A DNA stretch of 64,000 nucleotides from Kalmanozyma brasiliensis GHG001. Lineage: Eukaryota; Basidiomycota; Ustilaginomycetes; Ustilaginales. The notes under the pieces were generated by a model that worked only from the letters and a program-made list of their open reading frames with translations, was not told where the DNA came from and searched no databases. The stretch lies in contig NW_015961970.1 of the NCBI RefSeq assembly GCF_000497045.1, forward strand, positions 1,889,706 through 1,953,705, read 5' to 3'. Shown piece after piece: positions 11,001 through 20,900 of this stretch (the stretch's first letter is position 1; the number at the start of each line of letters is the position of its first letter). The position numbers and the translations under genes were made by a program.

Positions 11001-13111
11001 CAGTCGTCATGACCTTTACCACGAAGAAATGGCCGCACGACCTTCGACTTGAGGCGGCGCACTTTGTCTTTGCCATGTGTTCCACCTCCCGGCTCACGCT
11101 GCAGTTCGTCCTGAGCTGCCGTGGTCTCCGTACGCTGGTCAATCTCATCGACGAGGACTACCTTGAGCAGAAGGATCTGGTCTGGATCGGCGTTGGCTGC
11201 GTCAGCAGTGTGCTGGAACTGCAGAGCCCTGCTTCTCGCAACGACTTCTGCCGCATGCTTGCTCAGGAAGGTCTACTGGAGCCCTTGTCTTCGGCGCTGC
11301 AGAGCGTCATTGACGACGACGAAGACGAGTACGCCTCGGAAGCTCGTGCCAACATTCTTCAGATCCTGCTGATCTACTCGCAGTCGGACAGCTACCTGAA
11401 AAAGCAGGTCGCTACACGCAGCGTCCTTCGCCGGATCTTGCGCTCAGCGTCCAGACTTGACGCCGAGTCTTTAAGTCTCATGCTCAAGATCGTCAAAAAC
11501 CTGTCTATGTCTCCGACGATCCTCGATGAGATGCAAAACGCCAACACGATCGAGATTCTCACCAACGTCCTCGCACAGCACCACAGTGGCCCGCATGGTA
11601 CCGAGATGTCGAACCAGGTGCTCAACACCATGTACAATCTCTGTCGACTGTCCAAGTCACGCCAGGAGGAAGCCGCACAGGCTGGCATCATCCCGCAATT
11701 GCTTCGTGTGGCTCGCACGAACTCGCCTCTGCGACAATTTGCGCTGCCAATTCTGTGCGACTTTGCACATGCCGGCAAAGCGACTCGCAAGATGTTCTGG
11801 CAGCACCGCGGTCTCCACTTCTACCTCAAGCTGCTCGAAGATCCCTACTGGCAAGTCTCGGCGCTGGAGAGCATCCTCGTCTGGCTGCAAGACGAGACTG
11901 CGCGCGTCGAGGAAGTCTTGCTGCAGTCTGCGTCGATCGAGTCGCTGCTCTGTATGTTTGCAACTAGCAAAGCCAACTCGTTCGAGAACCTTCTGGAGCC
12001 CTTCGTCAAGATGTGTCGGCTCTCCAGCGGCATCGTGGCTGCCATGGCGCGCAACACGCTCTTTGTCAAGCGGTTGCTCGAACGCTTGTCGCACCCCAAG
12101 GCCGTGGTCCGGCTCAATTTGCTGAGAATCACCAAGATGGTCTGCGATCTCAAGGGCGATTCGCACTCGCCGCTGGTGGAGCAGCTCAAGGTGTACGACG
12201 TTGTCGAGAAGCTGAGCAACAAGGACAATGCAGTGCTGGTCAAGGAGCTGGCACGCGACATTCTCAGCCAGCGACACGTGGAGCGGGAGGCCAGCAGAAA
12301 CGTCAGACGCACGTCGTCGGATACACACATGGGCGATGGCACTCGCACTTCCGGCAGCAGTCCGAGCTCGATGCCTCCTCCGCTTCCCAGTGCCGCTCTC
12401 GGTCAGCTGGTCGGTATGCGTGCTTCCGCTCCGTACCGGCGCAAGATCTCGAACGGCACCGCCGGCGACGCTGGCGATGTGTCGTCCAACAGCGTCGCCA
12501 ACTCGATCATTCACGAGCGATCTATCTCGAGCACCTCTCCTTCCTCCTCCGTTGGCGCTTCGATGGTAGGCACACCCTCCGCAGCGCGCAGCACAGCGAT
12601 GCGCAACCTCGTCGGCAGGCTGAGCCAATCGCGACGTTCCATCACACCAAATCGCGAACTCGTGGGTCCCAATCAGCGCACCTCGCCGCTGACGACCATG
12701 GACCCGCTCCCGCAAGGCGAGGCTGTGCGACCCCGGCAGAACTCGCAGCCGCAGCTCGGGTCCAAAGCACCGCAGGAGGGCTCACCAGAATCGTTTCCGG
12801 GCAACGAGAAGAAGCTGTCCTCTGCCCACCTGGGACTGTCGAGGGGGATGAGTCCGAGGGTGAGAAGCATTTCGAACGAGATCAAGCGCGCAGCGGCGTA
12901 TGCGCAGTTGGCGGGTGCAGAGGAGCAGAGGTTGCACAAGGTGCCCTCGTTGCATGCGTCGGTGGATGTGGGAGCGAGGAGGGCGCAGATGGAGGAGGAT
13001 GAGAATGAAGAGGTGGATGAGTTTCAGGGATCGGACAGGGATCGGACGATGAGGCCGCCCTCGAGGAGACCTATTCCTTCGCTGCCTTCCGGTCATCGGT
13101 TCTCGCCGTAG
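8039..13111 (+). CDS. SEPH: Cdc7/SepH-type septation (SIN/MEN) protein kinase with ARM-like C-terminus
   Basis: 1690-residue Ser/Thr kinase. A Ser/Pro-rich N-terminus precedes the catalytic domain at about 148-400: glycine loop GRGAFGSVYRG, AVKQIQL, catalytic loop HRDIKGANIL (about 270), DFGVATK and the SPYWMAPEVI activation segment. A long disordered stretch with acidic patches follows. A helical region from about 890 to 1410 looks like ARM/HEAT repeats (for example HGALALIQLLEAATDRELAT). The tail is Ser/Pro/Arg-rich. This order matches fission yeast Cdc7 and Aspergillus SepH, which act in the septation initiation network downstream of the Spg1 GTPase at spindle pole bodies. An in-frame GTG lies 12 bases upstream, but the first ATG is at 8039. 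It ends 123 bp from the convergent reductase gene. Family assignment is strong; the pathway role here is inferred. Confidence 0.88.
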   Translation: MHHSRPSLNGADSSAASSSRLSDTSAPSPSSSGQNMLPPSQSTLRFPSHASPAFNPPAFCPPDLTPVEARRRSSPIHANIAAYPSQPDRRRQSLAPGAAQRKSSVDYAQPLSHQMPPARHSDSPAGPASAHMSPALKSAPVASNTTLGNYQLGDCLGRGAFGSVYRGLNYMNGETVAVKQIQLGNIPKAELGEIMSEIDLLKNLHHPNIVKYKGSEKTKDHLYIILEYCENGSLHHICKRFGKFPEGLVSVYISQVLEGLIYLHDQGVIHRDIKGANILTTKDGSVKLADFGVATKTGAMSEFAVVGSPYWMAPEVIDQSGATTASDIWSVGCVVVELLEGKPPYHFLAPMPALFRIVQDDCPPLPESASPVVKDFLLHCFQKDANLRVSARKLLRHPWMVSARKQLQQLKSGGSLRIGGGAPSNTPHEEAVKSVQEWNQALKEPPKQVVQRLQEPETVRAPMQPSLRRVNAIAAELGTAKPLAGRKQRHNSRPTLPVDFSPPHALPRKDVMAESGLRPSSKLLGSAHGSSAGSPGNLSPNPNIRQPPSPSPANGSGFRTPIAGAAPATSLMDHRVKLADLQQPESVDDNWDNDFEEDITTTKIAALERSSSSEGKDLSAKPKAESGPDPPSANRDGTPPSAPARTAMEADFDQRTIRPVASPILRNAASSPQVRGSGQAAKDSSASSPLASFSNDIDEGDDYSDLVGDGQEDVMNRRIRDLQMKNSAGKRLFHPNDLARLASPGAGGKSSAHNDLGLGSPSRPTDRRRQASSEALRSSLAASATRAPSNPTSPQTTMRFEKDEKWKQMRRTLGKYSEDQSAEDYSDLFGKGDEGNNSKDDSLGSGNTLQLTARLSNRSWLRDDEADEDDPFAEIDEGFNAEADLEANVARDQHARMCAFVSELVESLDTGSGVEELLQVCEDIDQVLTDMPDMKAQLLISHGALALIQLLEAATDRELATRLLGILNLIIFEDPEAQESLCLIGAIPVVMTFTTKKWPHDLRLEAAHFVFAMCSTSRLTLQFVLSCRGLRTLVNLIDEDYLEQKDLVWIGVGCVSSVLELQSPASRNDFCRMLAQEGLLEPLSSALQSVIDDDEDEYASEARANILQILLIYSQSDSYLKKQVATRSVLRRILRSASRLDAESLSLMLKIVKNLSMSPTILDEMQNANTIEILTNVLAQHHSGPHGTEMSNQVLNTMYNLCRLSKSRQEEAAQAGIIPQLLRVARTNSPLRQFALPILCDFAHAGKATRKMFWQHRGLHFYLKLLEDPYWQVSALESILVWLQDETARVEEVLLQSASIESLLCMFATSKANSFENLLEPFVKMCRLSSGIVAAMARNTLFVKRLLERLSHPKAVVRLNLLRITKMVCDLKGDSHSPLVEQLKVYDVVEKLSNKDNAVLVKELARDILSQRHVEREASRNVRRTSSDTHMGDGTRTSGSSPSSMPPPLPSAALGQLVGMRASAPYRRKISNGTAGDAGDVSSNSVANSIIHERSISSTSPSSSVGASMVGTPSAARSTAMRNLVGRLSQSRRSITPNRELVGPNQRTSPLTTMDPLPQGEAVRPRQNSQPQLGSKAPQEGSPESFPGNEKKLSSAHLGLSRGMSPRVRSISNEIKRAAAYAQLAGAEEQRLHKVPSLHASVDVGARRAQMEEDENEEVDEFQGSDRDRTMRPPSRRPIPSLPSGHRFSP

Positions 13112-13234
13112 ATTGTGGACTTGCATCGCTCAGACACGTACGGAATGCACACACTTTCCATTCTTGCACATGAGCATGACGGCTGAGCATGAGATTGCTT
13201 CCGTATGAATCATTCTCTAACCTCAAAGTCTACA

Positions 13235-14275
13235 TCAATGGTGGTAAGCAGGCGCGTTGGGCTTGACGATCTCCCACGCCTCATCCACCGCCTTGACCAC
13301 ATCTTCCGGCAACTCTCCCTTCTCGAAATCCCTCAGATTGCCCTCGATATGGTTCTTGCTACTGGCACCAATGATCACCGCATCGCCATGCTGCTTCTTC
13401 AGTTGCGAGTGGTGCATCATCCATCGCAGCGCCACCTCTGCCAGCGTCAATCCATGTTTGTCCGCAGCGGGCTTGAGCTTGTCCAGCGCCTGGAAGTAGT
13501 GGTCGTTCCAGTAGCGTGCGCGGTACATTTTGCCTTGGGCTCGTTCGGGGTCGAATCTAGATCCTGATTCTGGCGTTGTGTCTTTGGCTAGTTGACCGGT
13601 GAACAGGCCGCCGCCGAGGGGGTTGTATGCGTAGTAGGCGATGTTGTTCTTGCGCAGAACTGGGAAGAGTTCCGACTCTGCTGAGCGGGTGATGGAGTTG
13701 TAGAGGCCTTGATAGACGGAGGGTTTGACCCAGTTGTTTTTGGTCGTGATATCGACGATCGTTTGAACTTCGTCGGCGCGGTAGTTGCTCACGCCGAAAC
13801 GTTTGAATTTGCCCTGTTCATACGCCTCATTGACAGCCCGAAGCGTGCGCTCCAACTCCACCTCCCGATCGGGAGAATGCAGGTAGAACAGGTCAAAGCT
13901 GTCCGTGCCGAGCGCCTTCAGACTGTCCTCGATCGCACGGGCAATGTCCGCAGGCTCAAATGTGTAGCGCGACTTGGCGGGAAAATCCGGCTTGCGCGCG
14001 GACGGGAAGGACTTCGTGGCGATCTGGAAGTGATGCGAATCGGAGGGAGTGGTGTAGCCCAGCTTGGAAAGATACTCCTCCGAGGTGCCGAGGCCGTACA
14101 TGCGCGCTGTGTCGAGCTCGGTGTGTCCATGAGAGGCAAAAATGTCCAGGATGGAACGGCAGTCATCGAGGTCGTGTACGCGGGATTGTTCTGCACCGGG
14201 CGCGCCGAATGTCATGCACCCGAAGACGATCTTGACGGCTGTCTTGGGCGAAGGGGTGGCGGCGGTGGACGACAT
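13235..14275 (-). CDS. Aldo/keto reductase, AKR7 (aflatoxin aldehyde reductase) type
   Basis: 346 residues, the normal size for this NADPH-dependent TIM-barrel family, which reduces aldehydes and ketones in the cytosol. The start VKIVFGCMTFGA matches the AKR7 type. The catalytic tetrad is visible: D55 and Y60 in ELDTARMYG, K88 in IATKSF and H133 in FYLHSPDR. ALGTDSFDLFYLHSPDRE and the later RFGVSNYRADEV and YNPLGGGLFTGQL are further family markers. No signal peptide is present. The physiological substrate cannot be told from sequence; detoxification of reactive aldehydes is the family's known role. The gene is divergent from ELP4, with 458 bp between starts. Confidence 0.88.
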   Translation of the reverse strand: MSSTAATPSPKTAVKIVFGCMTFGAPGAEQSRVHDLDDCRSILDIFASHGHTELDTARMYGLGTSEEYLSKLGYTTPSDSHHFQIATKSFPSARKPDFPAKSRYTFEPADIARAIEDSLKALGTDSFDLFYLHSPDREVELERTLRAVNEAYEQGKFKRFGVSNYRADEVQTIVDITTKNNWVKPSVYQGLYNSITRSAESELFPVLRKNNIAYYAYNPLGGGLFTGQLAKDTTPESGSRFDPERAQGKMYRARYWNDHYFQALDKLKPAADKHGLTLAEVALRWMMHHSQLKKQHGDAVIIGASSKNHIEGNLRDFEKGELPEDVVKAVDEAWEIVKPNAPAYHH

Positions 14276-14733
14276 TTCGGGTGTGAGACCTGTTGAGTTT
14301 CGATGCGGATTGGTGTGGGTGGCGGGTGATGGTCGGGAGGCAAGGGGAGGTGGCGCGCTCGGTTTAGTGGAGGTCGAGGCAGCTGCTATGCAAGAGATGT
14401 CACGCCATAGACACCAGCAGTCCCACCCTGCTCGCTCTTGCCGCCGGGACAGTTGCCGTCCTGCATTGGGCAGCCGGTGCGCTGGTCAAAGCGTTTCGAA
14501 CGATGATGCTCGGCGTCCTCGGCTATACACTCCGACGGCAGAAGGTGAATCTAATACAGACGTCAATCGCTTATGCGATGCTGACTATTGCTACTCCTCC
14601 ACCTCGAAATTTTGGACATGCTCGAAGCCATCTTTCATGTTTAGGACCCTGTTGCCTCACTTCTTGACCTTTGCTCCAACACTGCGCAATATCTTAACAG
14701 CTTCTCAGCACGAAGGCCATCTCTGCGGGCGTC
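14276..14733. promoter_or_regulatory. Divergent promoter region between reductase and ELP4 genes
   Basis: 458 bp between two outward-facing ATGs. No TATA box or repeat stands out. Confidence 0.45.
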
Positions 14734-16446
14734 ATGTCGTCCTTCAAGCGGCGCATCAACCCCTCTTCGGGCAGCTCTGCGTCTTTGCCGCTGCCAGCGG
14801 GCGTCAAACCCTCGTCCTTCTCCTCACCCGTCCCGCTCATCTCGACCGGCGTGCCTGCGCTCGATGACCTCCTGTCCGGCGGCGGTCTCTCTTCTTCCTC
14901 CTCGTTGCTCGTCTTTCCCTCGACCGGTACAGCCGCTCAATCAGCTGCGCAGATCGGTTCAAGCTCTTCGACACCCGCTGCGTCCGCCGAGACGGACCAC
15001 GCTGCCCGCGCCGCGGCCGAGCCGTACGCCGAGCTGCTGCTGAGCTACTCGATAGCGCAGGGGATCGCTTCGGATCACATCAACATTGTCATTGGCGAGG
15101 ACGTGTGGGGATTGGTCAACGGACTGATGGCGAGAGCAGGGGATCTGGATGACCAGCTAGTCGCTCGACTCGGGTCGAAGGCCACAGCGAACGAGGAGGC
15201 GGACGCGGGACCGTCTGACCATCTCAATGCCGTCGCTGATGAAGACGACGTCGAGCCTCATGCCAGCACGTCCGCTCTGGAAGCAGGGGCCGAAGGGGGG
15301 AGAGGAAGCGAGCAGCGCGAGAGGGAGATGAAGATCGCATGGCGCTACCACAGCATGAAGCAGTTCAACACGACGGTCAACGAGCCCAGCACAGAAGCGA
15401 TACCTTTCTGCCAGACGTTCGATCTGAGCAAGCGTATCGATTCACGGATCATTCAGCATGCGATGGACACTGGTAAGCTCGAGCTGGTCGACACCTCGGC
15501 CTCGTCATCCGGTAGCAGCGGGATCAACTCATACGAGCTCGCGTACACCGCTATTGAAGCAGCCGCGTCGCGTTGTCGCCAGCTCGCATCCGCATCACCC
15601 ACCTCAGCGCCACCCGTACTACGCATCGCAATCCGCTCACTCGGTTCGCCCTCTTGGGTCGTCCCTCGGGGTCGCTCCCGCGCAGTCGAGTCAGTCCGCT
15701 TCCTCTCCCGACTCCGCCGTCTGCTCCGCACACACTCGCTCTCTCCCACCGCACCCCTTCCCAGCATGTCCATCCTTACACTCTCACCGCACCTCCTGCG
15801 CCCCACCACTCCGCCAACCAACCTAGCCCATCGTCTGGTGCACAGCGTAGACGCGGCCATTTCGCTGTCGGCCTTCTCCCCCTCCCCCGCTCTGCGCAGC
15901 GCCTTCCCAGCGTACACGGGCGCAGTGAAGATCCTGAATACCCCCTCTGTGGGCACGCTCACCAACCCCTCCATCCGGTCCTCGGTGTTGCGAGGTATGG
16001 GCGGCGCCCCGGCCGGTGGGAGGGAAGGCGGCGCTGGTGGAGGGGAGAACAATCTCGCGTTCAAAGTGCGACGCAAACGGGTGGTCATCGAGACGCTGCA
16101 TTTGGATGTGGAGGGCGGGGTGAGCGAACGACGGACCAAGCCGGCCAAAGGGGTGGAGGTCGAGACGGCCAACAAGACGGCTGCTGCGCCGAGTACGGGT
16201 GGGGTTGGTGGTACATCGGCTCGGAGACCAACAGAAGCACCGACTGCAGGGCAAGTGGAGAAGGGACCCAAGAAGTTTGGCGGATTGTCGTCGTTACGGC
16301 AGCGCGGACTCGCTGTCGCCGCTACCGCTGGAGGACAGAAGGAGTACGCAGTGGAAATGGATACTGCCACACAGAGGTCGCACTCACACACAGCAAAGCC
16401 CCCGAACAGAGTCGCTAACTCCCGCGCGGAAGATCTGGAATTCTAA
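14734..16446 (+). CDS. ELP4: Elongator complex subunit 4 (PAXNEB family)
   Basis: 570 residues. Elp4 forms a hexameric RecA-like ring with Elp5 and Elp6 in the Elongator complex, which modifies wobble uridines of tRNAs. Visible family features are the N-terminal SSFKRRI, the block ISTGVPALDDLLSGGGL (about 36-52), EPYAELLLSYSIAQGIASDH (about 97-116) and HINIVIGED. The mid region has the expected YELAYTAIEAA and RIAIRSLGSPSW segments. The protein is longer than yeast Elp4 because of Ser/Ala-rich and acidic insertions (for example about 150-200) and a Gly/Ala-rich region near 430. The C-terminal half contains KVRRKRVVIETLHLDVEGGV, the final conserved strand block. No intron was found. It converges with the Rds1 gene, 159 bp apart. 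Confidence 0.85.
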   Translation: MSSFKRRINPSSGSSASLPLPAGVKPSSFSSPVPLISTGVPALDDLLSGGGLSSSSSLLVFPSTGTAAQSAAQIGSSSSTPAASAETDHAARAAAEPYAELLLSYSIAQGIASDHINIVIGEDVWGLVNGLMARAGDLDDQLVARLGSKATANEEADAGPSDHLNAVADEDDVEPHASTSALEAGAEGGRGSEQREREMKIAWRYHSMKQFNTTVNEPSTEAIPFCQTFDLSKRIDSRIIQHAMDTGKLELVDTSASSSGSSGINSYELAYTAIEAAASRCRQLASASPTSAPPVLRIAIRSLGSPSWVVPRGRSRAVESVRFLSRLRRLLRTHSLSPTAPLPSMSILTLSPHLLRPTTPPTNLAHRLVHSVDAAISLSAFSPSPALRSAFPAYTGAVKILNTPSVGTLTNPSIRSSVLRGMGGAPAGGREGGAGGGENNLAFKVRRKRVVIETLHLDVEGGVSERRTKPAKGVEVETANKTAAAPSTGGVGGTSARRPTEAPTAGQVEKGPKKFGGLSSLRQRGLAVAATAGGQKEYAVEMDTATQRSHSHTAKPPNRVANSRAEDLEF

Positions 16447-16605
16447 CTCTTTCCTTCACGCAGTCACACGTAAAAGCTTTTGAACTTCATGGAATGGGAT
16501 TGCGATGCATAAGGGAGTGTCCATCGACATTGGCTATGAGAAGTGGAAGACGAAAGCGAGTGTTGTAGGGTTACGAGTCCACAAGGGCAAACTTCATGCC
16601 AATGC

Positions 16606-17907
16606 TTAGGCAGACGAGCTGGGGGCGACGCTGCTAGGCAGGGCCGCGGTAGGCTGAGCGTCAGGGGCGTTGGTGGGGATGGCAGATGCGATGCTCACCG
16701 ACGACGAGGCGGCATCACTTGCACTGGCACTAGCGCTAGAGCTCGAGCTGGTCGACGAGCTCGACGAAGCACTCGAGCTGGAGCTTCCGCTTGCGCTGGA
16801 GCTGGAGCTGGCGCCGGAGCTAGCGGCAGTAGCACTAGGCGCAGCGGGCAGGGGGATGTTGACATACCCAACTGCGGGGCCAGCGATCGTGTTGTCGTCC
16901 GTCACAGCCGAATTGTCGCTCGTGACCACAGCATACATCTGGCCGCCGGTAAGGTTGCTGGGCAGAGTGACCGAGGAACCGTTGCCGGAAAGCTGCAAGA
17001 ACTGGGGACCTGTGACACCCTGGATGACGGCGAGGTAGTTGGTCTGCGTAGCGTTGGTAGCGTTGTAGTTGACAGTGACCTGCTCACCAGGGGTGAAGGA
17101 GCCGTTAGCCGCACCACCCGACAGGGTCAACTGGGGGAACGCGGTAATAGGCAGAGTGGCGTTCTCAGGGCACGACTCGATGAACGGCGCAGCGAGCGAG
17201 TAGACCTGCTGGAAGTCGAGAGGAGTAGCGTAGGGGCTAGGGATCGAGTTACCGCCGTCGGCGGTTTGGGCGATCAGATAACTCTGATGCTGTCCCTCCA
17301 CCACCAAGATGCTGCCAGCCACGGTGAGGTACTCTTTTTCAGTAATGTTGCCAGCCGCCCCGAGGTAGGCACTCACTCCAACGCCCTCGAGCACACGAGC
17401 CGTGGTGAGGAAGCTAGAGACGTCCTGGACACTAGAAAAGTTGTAGGTGCAAGCGGGGACGGACTGGTTGCCGAGTGCGGTGGTGAGCAGCTCCACGTGG
17501 GAGGCTTCATCTCGGCCAATCGAGTAAATTCGATCGCGCACCGACGCGTTGTAGCCAGCATCCTCGAAGTCCTGGGCAGACAGCTTGGAGAGCGATTGGT
17601 TGTAGAAGGTCGCCTCGAGGTGCTCAAGCGTGAGAGCATACTGGAGGATTTGGGTGTCGTTGAAGGTGGTGGTGGTCGAGTTGACGCTGCCGGTGGAAGT
17701 GGATGCCGCTGCGGACGAGGATGAGGTCGCGGAGGAGGTCGACGAGGAAGTGGCTGAGCTCAGGGCGCTGGAGGCACTGCTGACAGCCGCAGAGGGAGTA
17801 GGGAGAGCATCCGAGGATGAGCTCTGATCCTGGCGACGCAGCAGGGGCGAGGCTGAGGCAGACGAGGCTGCGGCGAGAGCAAGGACGAAGGAGGTGGTGA
17901 GCTTCAT
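16606..17907 (-). CDS. RDS1: Secreted ferritin-like Rds1-type stress protein
   Basis: 433 residues. The ATG at 17907 begins a clear signal peptide (MKLTTSFVLALAAASSASAS), soon followed by a Kex2-like LLRR. A Ser/Ala-rich linker precedes a ferritin-like helical domain at about 82-245. Possible metal ligands are E95/E98 (LEHLE), E134xxH137 (DEASH), E174 and E204xxH207 (EGQH). A beta-rich segment of about 100 residues follows (GSFTPGEQVTVNY). The last about 90 residues are almost entirely Ser and Ala and have no hydrophobic tail, so the protein is probably secreted and O-mannosylated rather than GPI-anchored. Several Asn-X-Ser/Thr sites are present. The Rds1 family is named from a fission-yeast stress- and starvation-regulated gene; the biochemical function is not established. 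A TATA box sits 64 bp upstream. Confidence 0.85.
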   Translation of the reverse strand: MKLTTSFVLALAAASSASASPLLRRQDQSSSSDALPTPSAAVSSASSALSSATSSSTSSATSSSSAAASTSTGSVNSTTTTFNDTQILQYALTLEHLEATFYNQSLSKLSAQDFEDAGYNASVRDRIYSIGRDEASHVELLTTALGNQSVPACTYNFSSVQDVSSFLTTARVLEGVGVSAYLGAAGNITEKEYLTVAGSILVVEGQHQSYLIAQTADGGNSIPSPYATPLDFQQVYSLAAPFIESCPENATLPITAFPQLTLSGGAANGSFTPGEQVTVNYNATNATQTNYLAVIQGVTGPQFLQLSGNGSSVTLPSNLTGGQMYAVVTSDNSAVTDDNTIAGPAVGYVNIPLPAAPSATAASSGASSSSSASGSSSSSASSSSSTSSSSSASASASDAASSSVSIASAIPTNAPDAQPTAALPSSVAPSSSA

Positions 17908-20900
17908 GATTTGAGAAGTGCGGGATGTGGGTGATGGGGTGTGAGGGTGGATGCAGGAATGGTCCACTGCGTATATATACTTCTGAAGGAGATTGGCAGT
18001 CAGAGTCTTCGGCTGAGATGCAGCGAAGATCGAGAAGAACCGATGTACAGGGTGCCGGAGGCAAGAAGAGCTGACGAAACGGGGACAAAGCTAGACCATG
18101 CACGGTGATGTGCAGGCTGTGTAAGAGAGCTCCAGCCGTCGGTCGGCAAGATTCGCTTGTCCTTTGATTCACAGGACAACTTGCCCCTCCTCGACTCTCT
18201 TCCCTTGCTGCTTCACCCGATTCTTGTACCAACAAGTCATGATCGTCGTGCGTTCCTTTTCGGCTGCGTCCTGTGATGCTGTTTGCAATTGTCTCCGCAG
18301 ACTCTCAAGCGACCAGGACAACACGTCCCCAAGTACGGGGCAAAGTCTGCGTACGACCTCGTGGCAAAGCAGTGCTCTGTGCGGTGCTGTCGGCACGTCA
18401 AAAACACGGGGATGATGAGTAACCCCGGCCACCAAAGTCTCGGCCCATGTGGGGGGTTTTGAGCGTGGAATCTCAGTCCGCCCCGAGATGATGCGCGCAT
18501 CTGGCAGCAAAGGTTCCACCTTTATGAGATGACACTGGCGCCGCCGCGCGATGAGGGGAGACAATGAATGAGCACCGTGCACCGTCACACTGACGAGGCT
18601 GCCGGCGGTGAACGGTCCACAAACGGGCTGTGTGGCCTGTGTGGGAAACGATTTGGATGTGAGACATGCCGGCCCGTCTGTCATAGAGCCTTGATTTCAT
18701 GCGCGGTTGTCCCAAACGAAAACGCCGTGGTTTCCCCTCTTCACGGCTTGCCGGCTTCGATTCCCAGCTACCGCGCTTCTTCTTTCCATACGGATCATGC
18801 TATGACATGCAGAAGGATCCACGCCAAACACAGCTGTGAAGAAGCACAATTATTACAAGCAAGAAAGACGGAGGTCTACTTTGGGCGGAAAGATCGGTTG
18901 AGCTCGTCAAAAGGCGTGCCGGAAGGATTCAGAAGCTGGGAGCCACAGCCGTCACCACCGTCACTGCAGTGTCATGGCGCAGTAGCAGGTCGTACTCCGC
19001 GGAAAGGATCGAGGCACACGGCGCAGGCCCCGGCATCTATTGAGCCACTTGCGTGTGACGGCGGCAACGTCCAATATGGCGAAATCGTTTGCCCTGACGT
19101 CATGCTGTGCGCTTCCGAAAGCATTTTCCAGAGACAAAAGTAGTCAAACTCTAACATTCTTTACTTTTGCAATCTGCGATCTGTCTTCGGTGATCACCCG
19201 ATTGCCCACTGCTCAACAAGACGGCCGTATCACGATTATCGGCTTTGGCACGCACACAAATCGAGCTTGTCACCATGGCGTTCTATCTGCTGATCGCCCA
19301 CGGTGGTTGAAACTCAATTCAAGGCTGCTCTCTGAACAAAAGGCCGACAAATCAATGTCTGCCCACGTCCGTGCTGCCCACCCTGAGTGTTATCTGCGGT
19401 GCATGCGATTGGCTCATCGCGATCAGGCAGGAATGTGGGGTATCGCTGCGGATCTTACCGCCTGTCTCATCGAATGACCACATGGTCTGGCTCCCATTGT
19501 ACGACGGATTTAGGGCATGACATACATGGTCGCGTGACGATCGGGTTTGGCTCGCGACGAGAGCGTATGTGCGGTTGAATCCGTCGCAGAAGCATAGAAT
19601 GGTCGGCTTTGAGGTCGTAGAAGGGCTTCGGTCAGGCGTGAGTGGAGAGAGCATAAGTCCGACCCTTCTGGTTCCTCAAAAAGATGGAGATCCGCCTACT
19701 TACTGATACACCGTGGTGAGAAGGCCGTAACCCCGACGACCGTACCAAGAGTGAACTTACAACCAGAGCAGCCGACTTCCTTTACAGTCATCTCTCGTCT
19801 TCATTTGATATCAGGCCAAACTCTCGGCTCGCTCGCTTGTCATACCGAAGCCGGCTCGACAGGTAATGGCAGAAGCCTCATTCGGCAGCCAGCGACTGTC
19901 AAGAGAAGGCATCTTGAATTCGGTCAAAATTCGGCGATATGACCGGTCAACTTTCGTGGGAGGCGGAATAAGTGACATCCGTCGTTCTCCAGAGCCGAGA
20001 CCGCCATCAGCCGCTCTCTTCCCGCGTCCGCAACTCGAGGCGATCCCCCAAGTAGCCGCCACGACCTGGTCTGCCTTTGTGGCGCACAAGCTCCTTATTC
20101 CGACGACAATTTGCAAATCTTTGGTCCGTCCTTCAGCCCGACTATCTCGGGTTCCGTGTTTTCTCATCCGTTTCTTTGCGGCTGTGATTGGTCATTCAGC
20201 TGACAAACTTGACGATGATCGTATCAAGACTCGACAAGATAGCAGAGATAAGGTGAAATGCGATGGGAGGGGCAGCAGGCACTTATGTGACTCGTACAGC
20301 CTTGATGGTACACCTCGGCAAGGACGACGCCGGCGCTGGCGTTGATGGATTTGGCCGAGAGTTGATTGGCCCGCAAACACAAAGACAAAAGGCAGTTTCA
20401 TGGCGTGAGAGCTGTCAAACAAAATTTAAGATTTTCTTCATTTCACTCTCCTCTCAGGGTCTAGATGGCGCGAGAGCAGAGTGCCAAGCTGTCCAATCAC
20501 GCCGCACCATGGCAGTGGACCATTGACTCGACCGTCGTACCGAACCATACCGAGTTTGAACTCAATCCTGCATCGACGAGCGAGCGGCGGAGCAGCAATA
20601 CGGACAGGGCCACCTGACCAAGTGTTCAGAGGTCTTGCCGCTCTGACTCACCTCTGAGCTCTCTTGCGCTCTCTCTAATCATCGCGGGCCTCGACTGCTA
20701 GATTAGGGTCTCTTACCCCGCAAAACTTGTGCAAACCAGGGTGGACTATCTCCTATCTTCGCAGATACCGCCTTCCCACACCTCTGTTCCTGTCCACCAT
20801 CCTCACCGTCCGCCCTGTAGTACGGTCCTTCCTTAGTGTCTAGAGATCGGCCCCTGAAACGGTATCACCGGCACGGCTTCCCTGCTCCAGTGGCGCTTCA

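Noticed and set aside
11657..12715. 352-codon antisense frame within the kinase gene
   Set aside because: Shadow of a conserved coding region; no recognisable protein features.
18568..19143. 191-codon plus-strand frame in the gene-poor region
   Set aside because: Cys-containing but no regular spacing, no signal peptide and no family resemblance; likely chance.
20703..20708. TTAGGG, the telomere repeat unit
   Set aside because: A single copy only; expected by chance.
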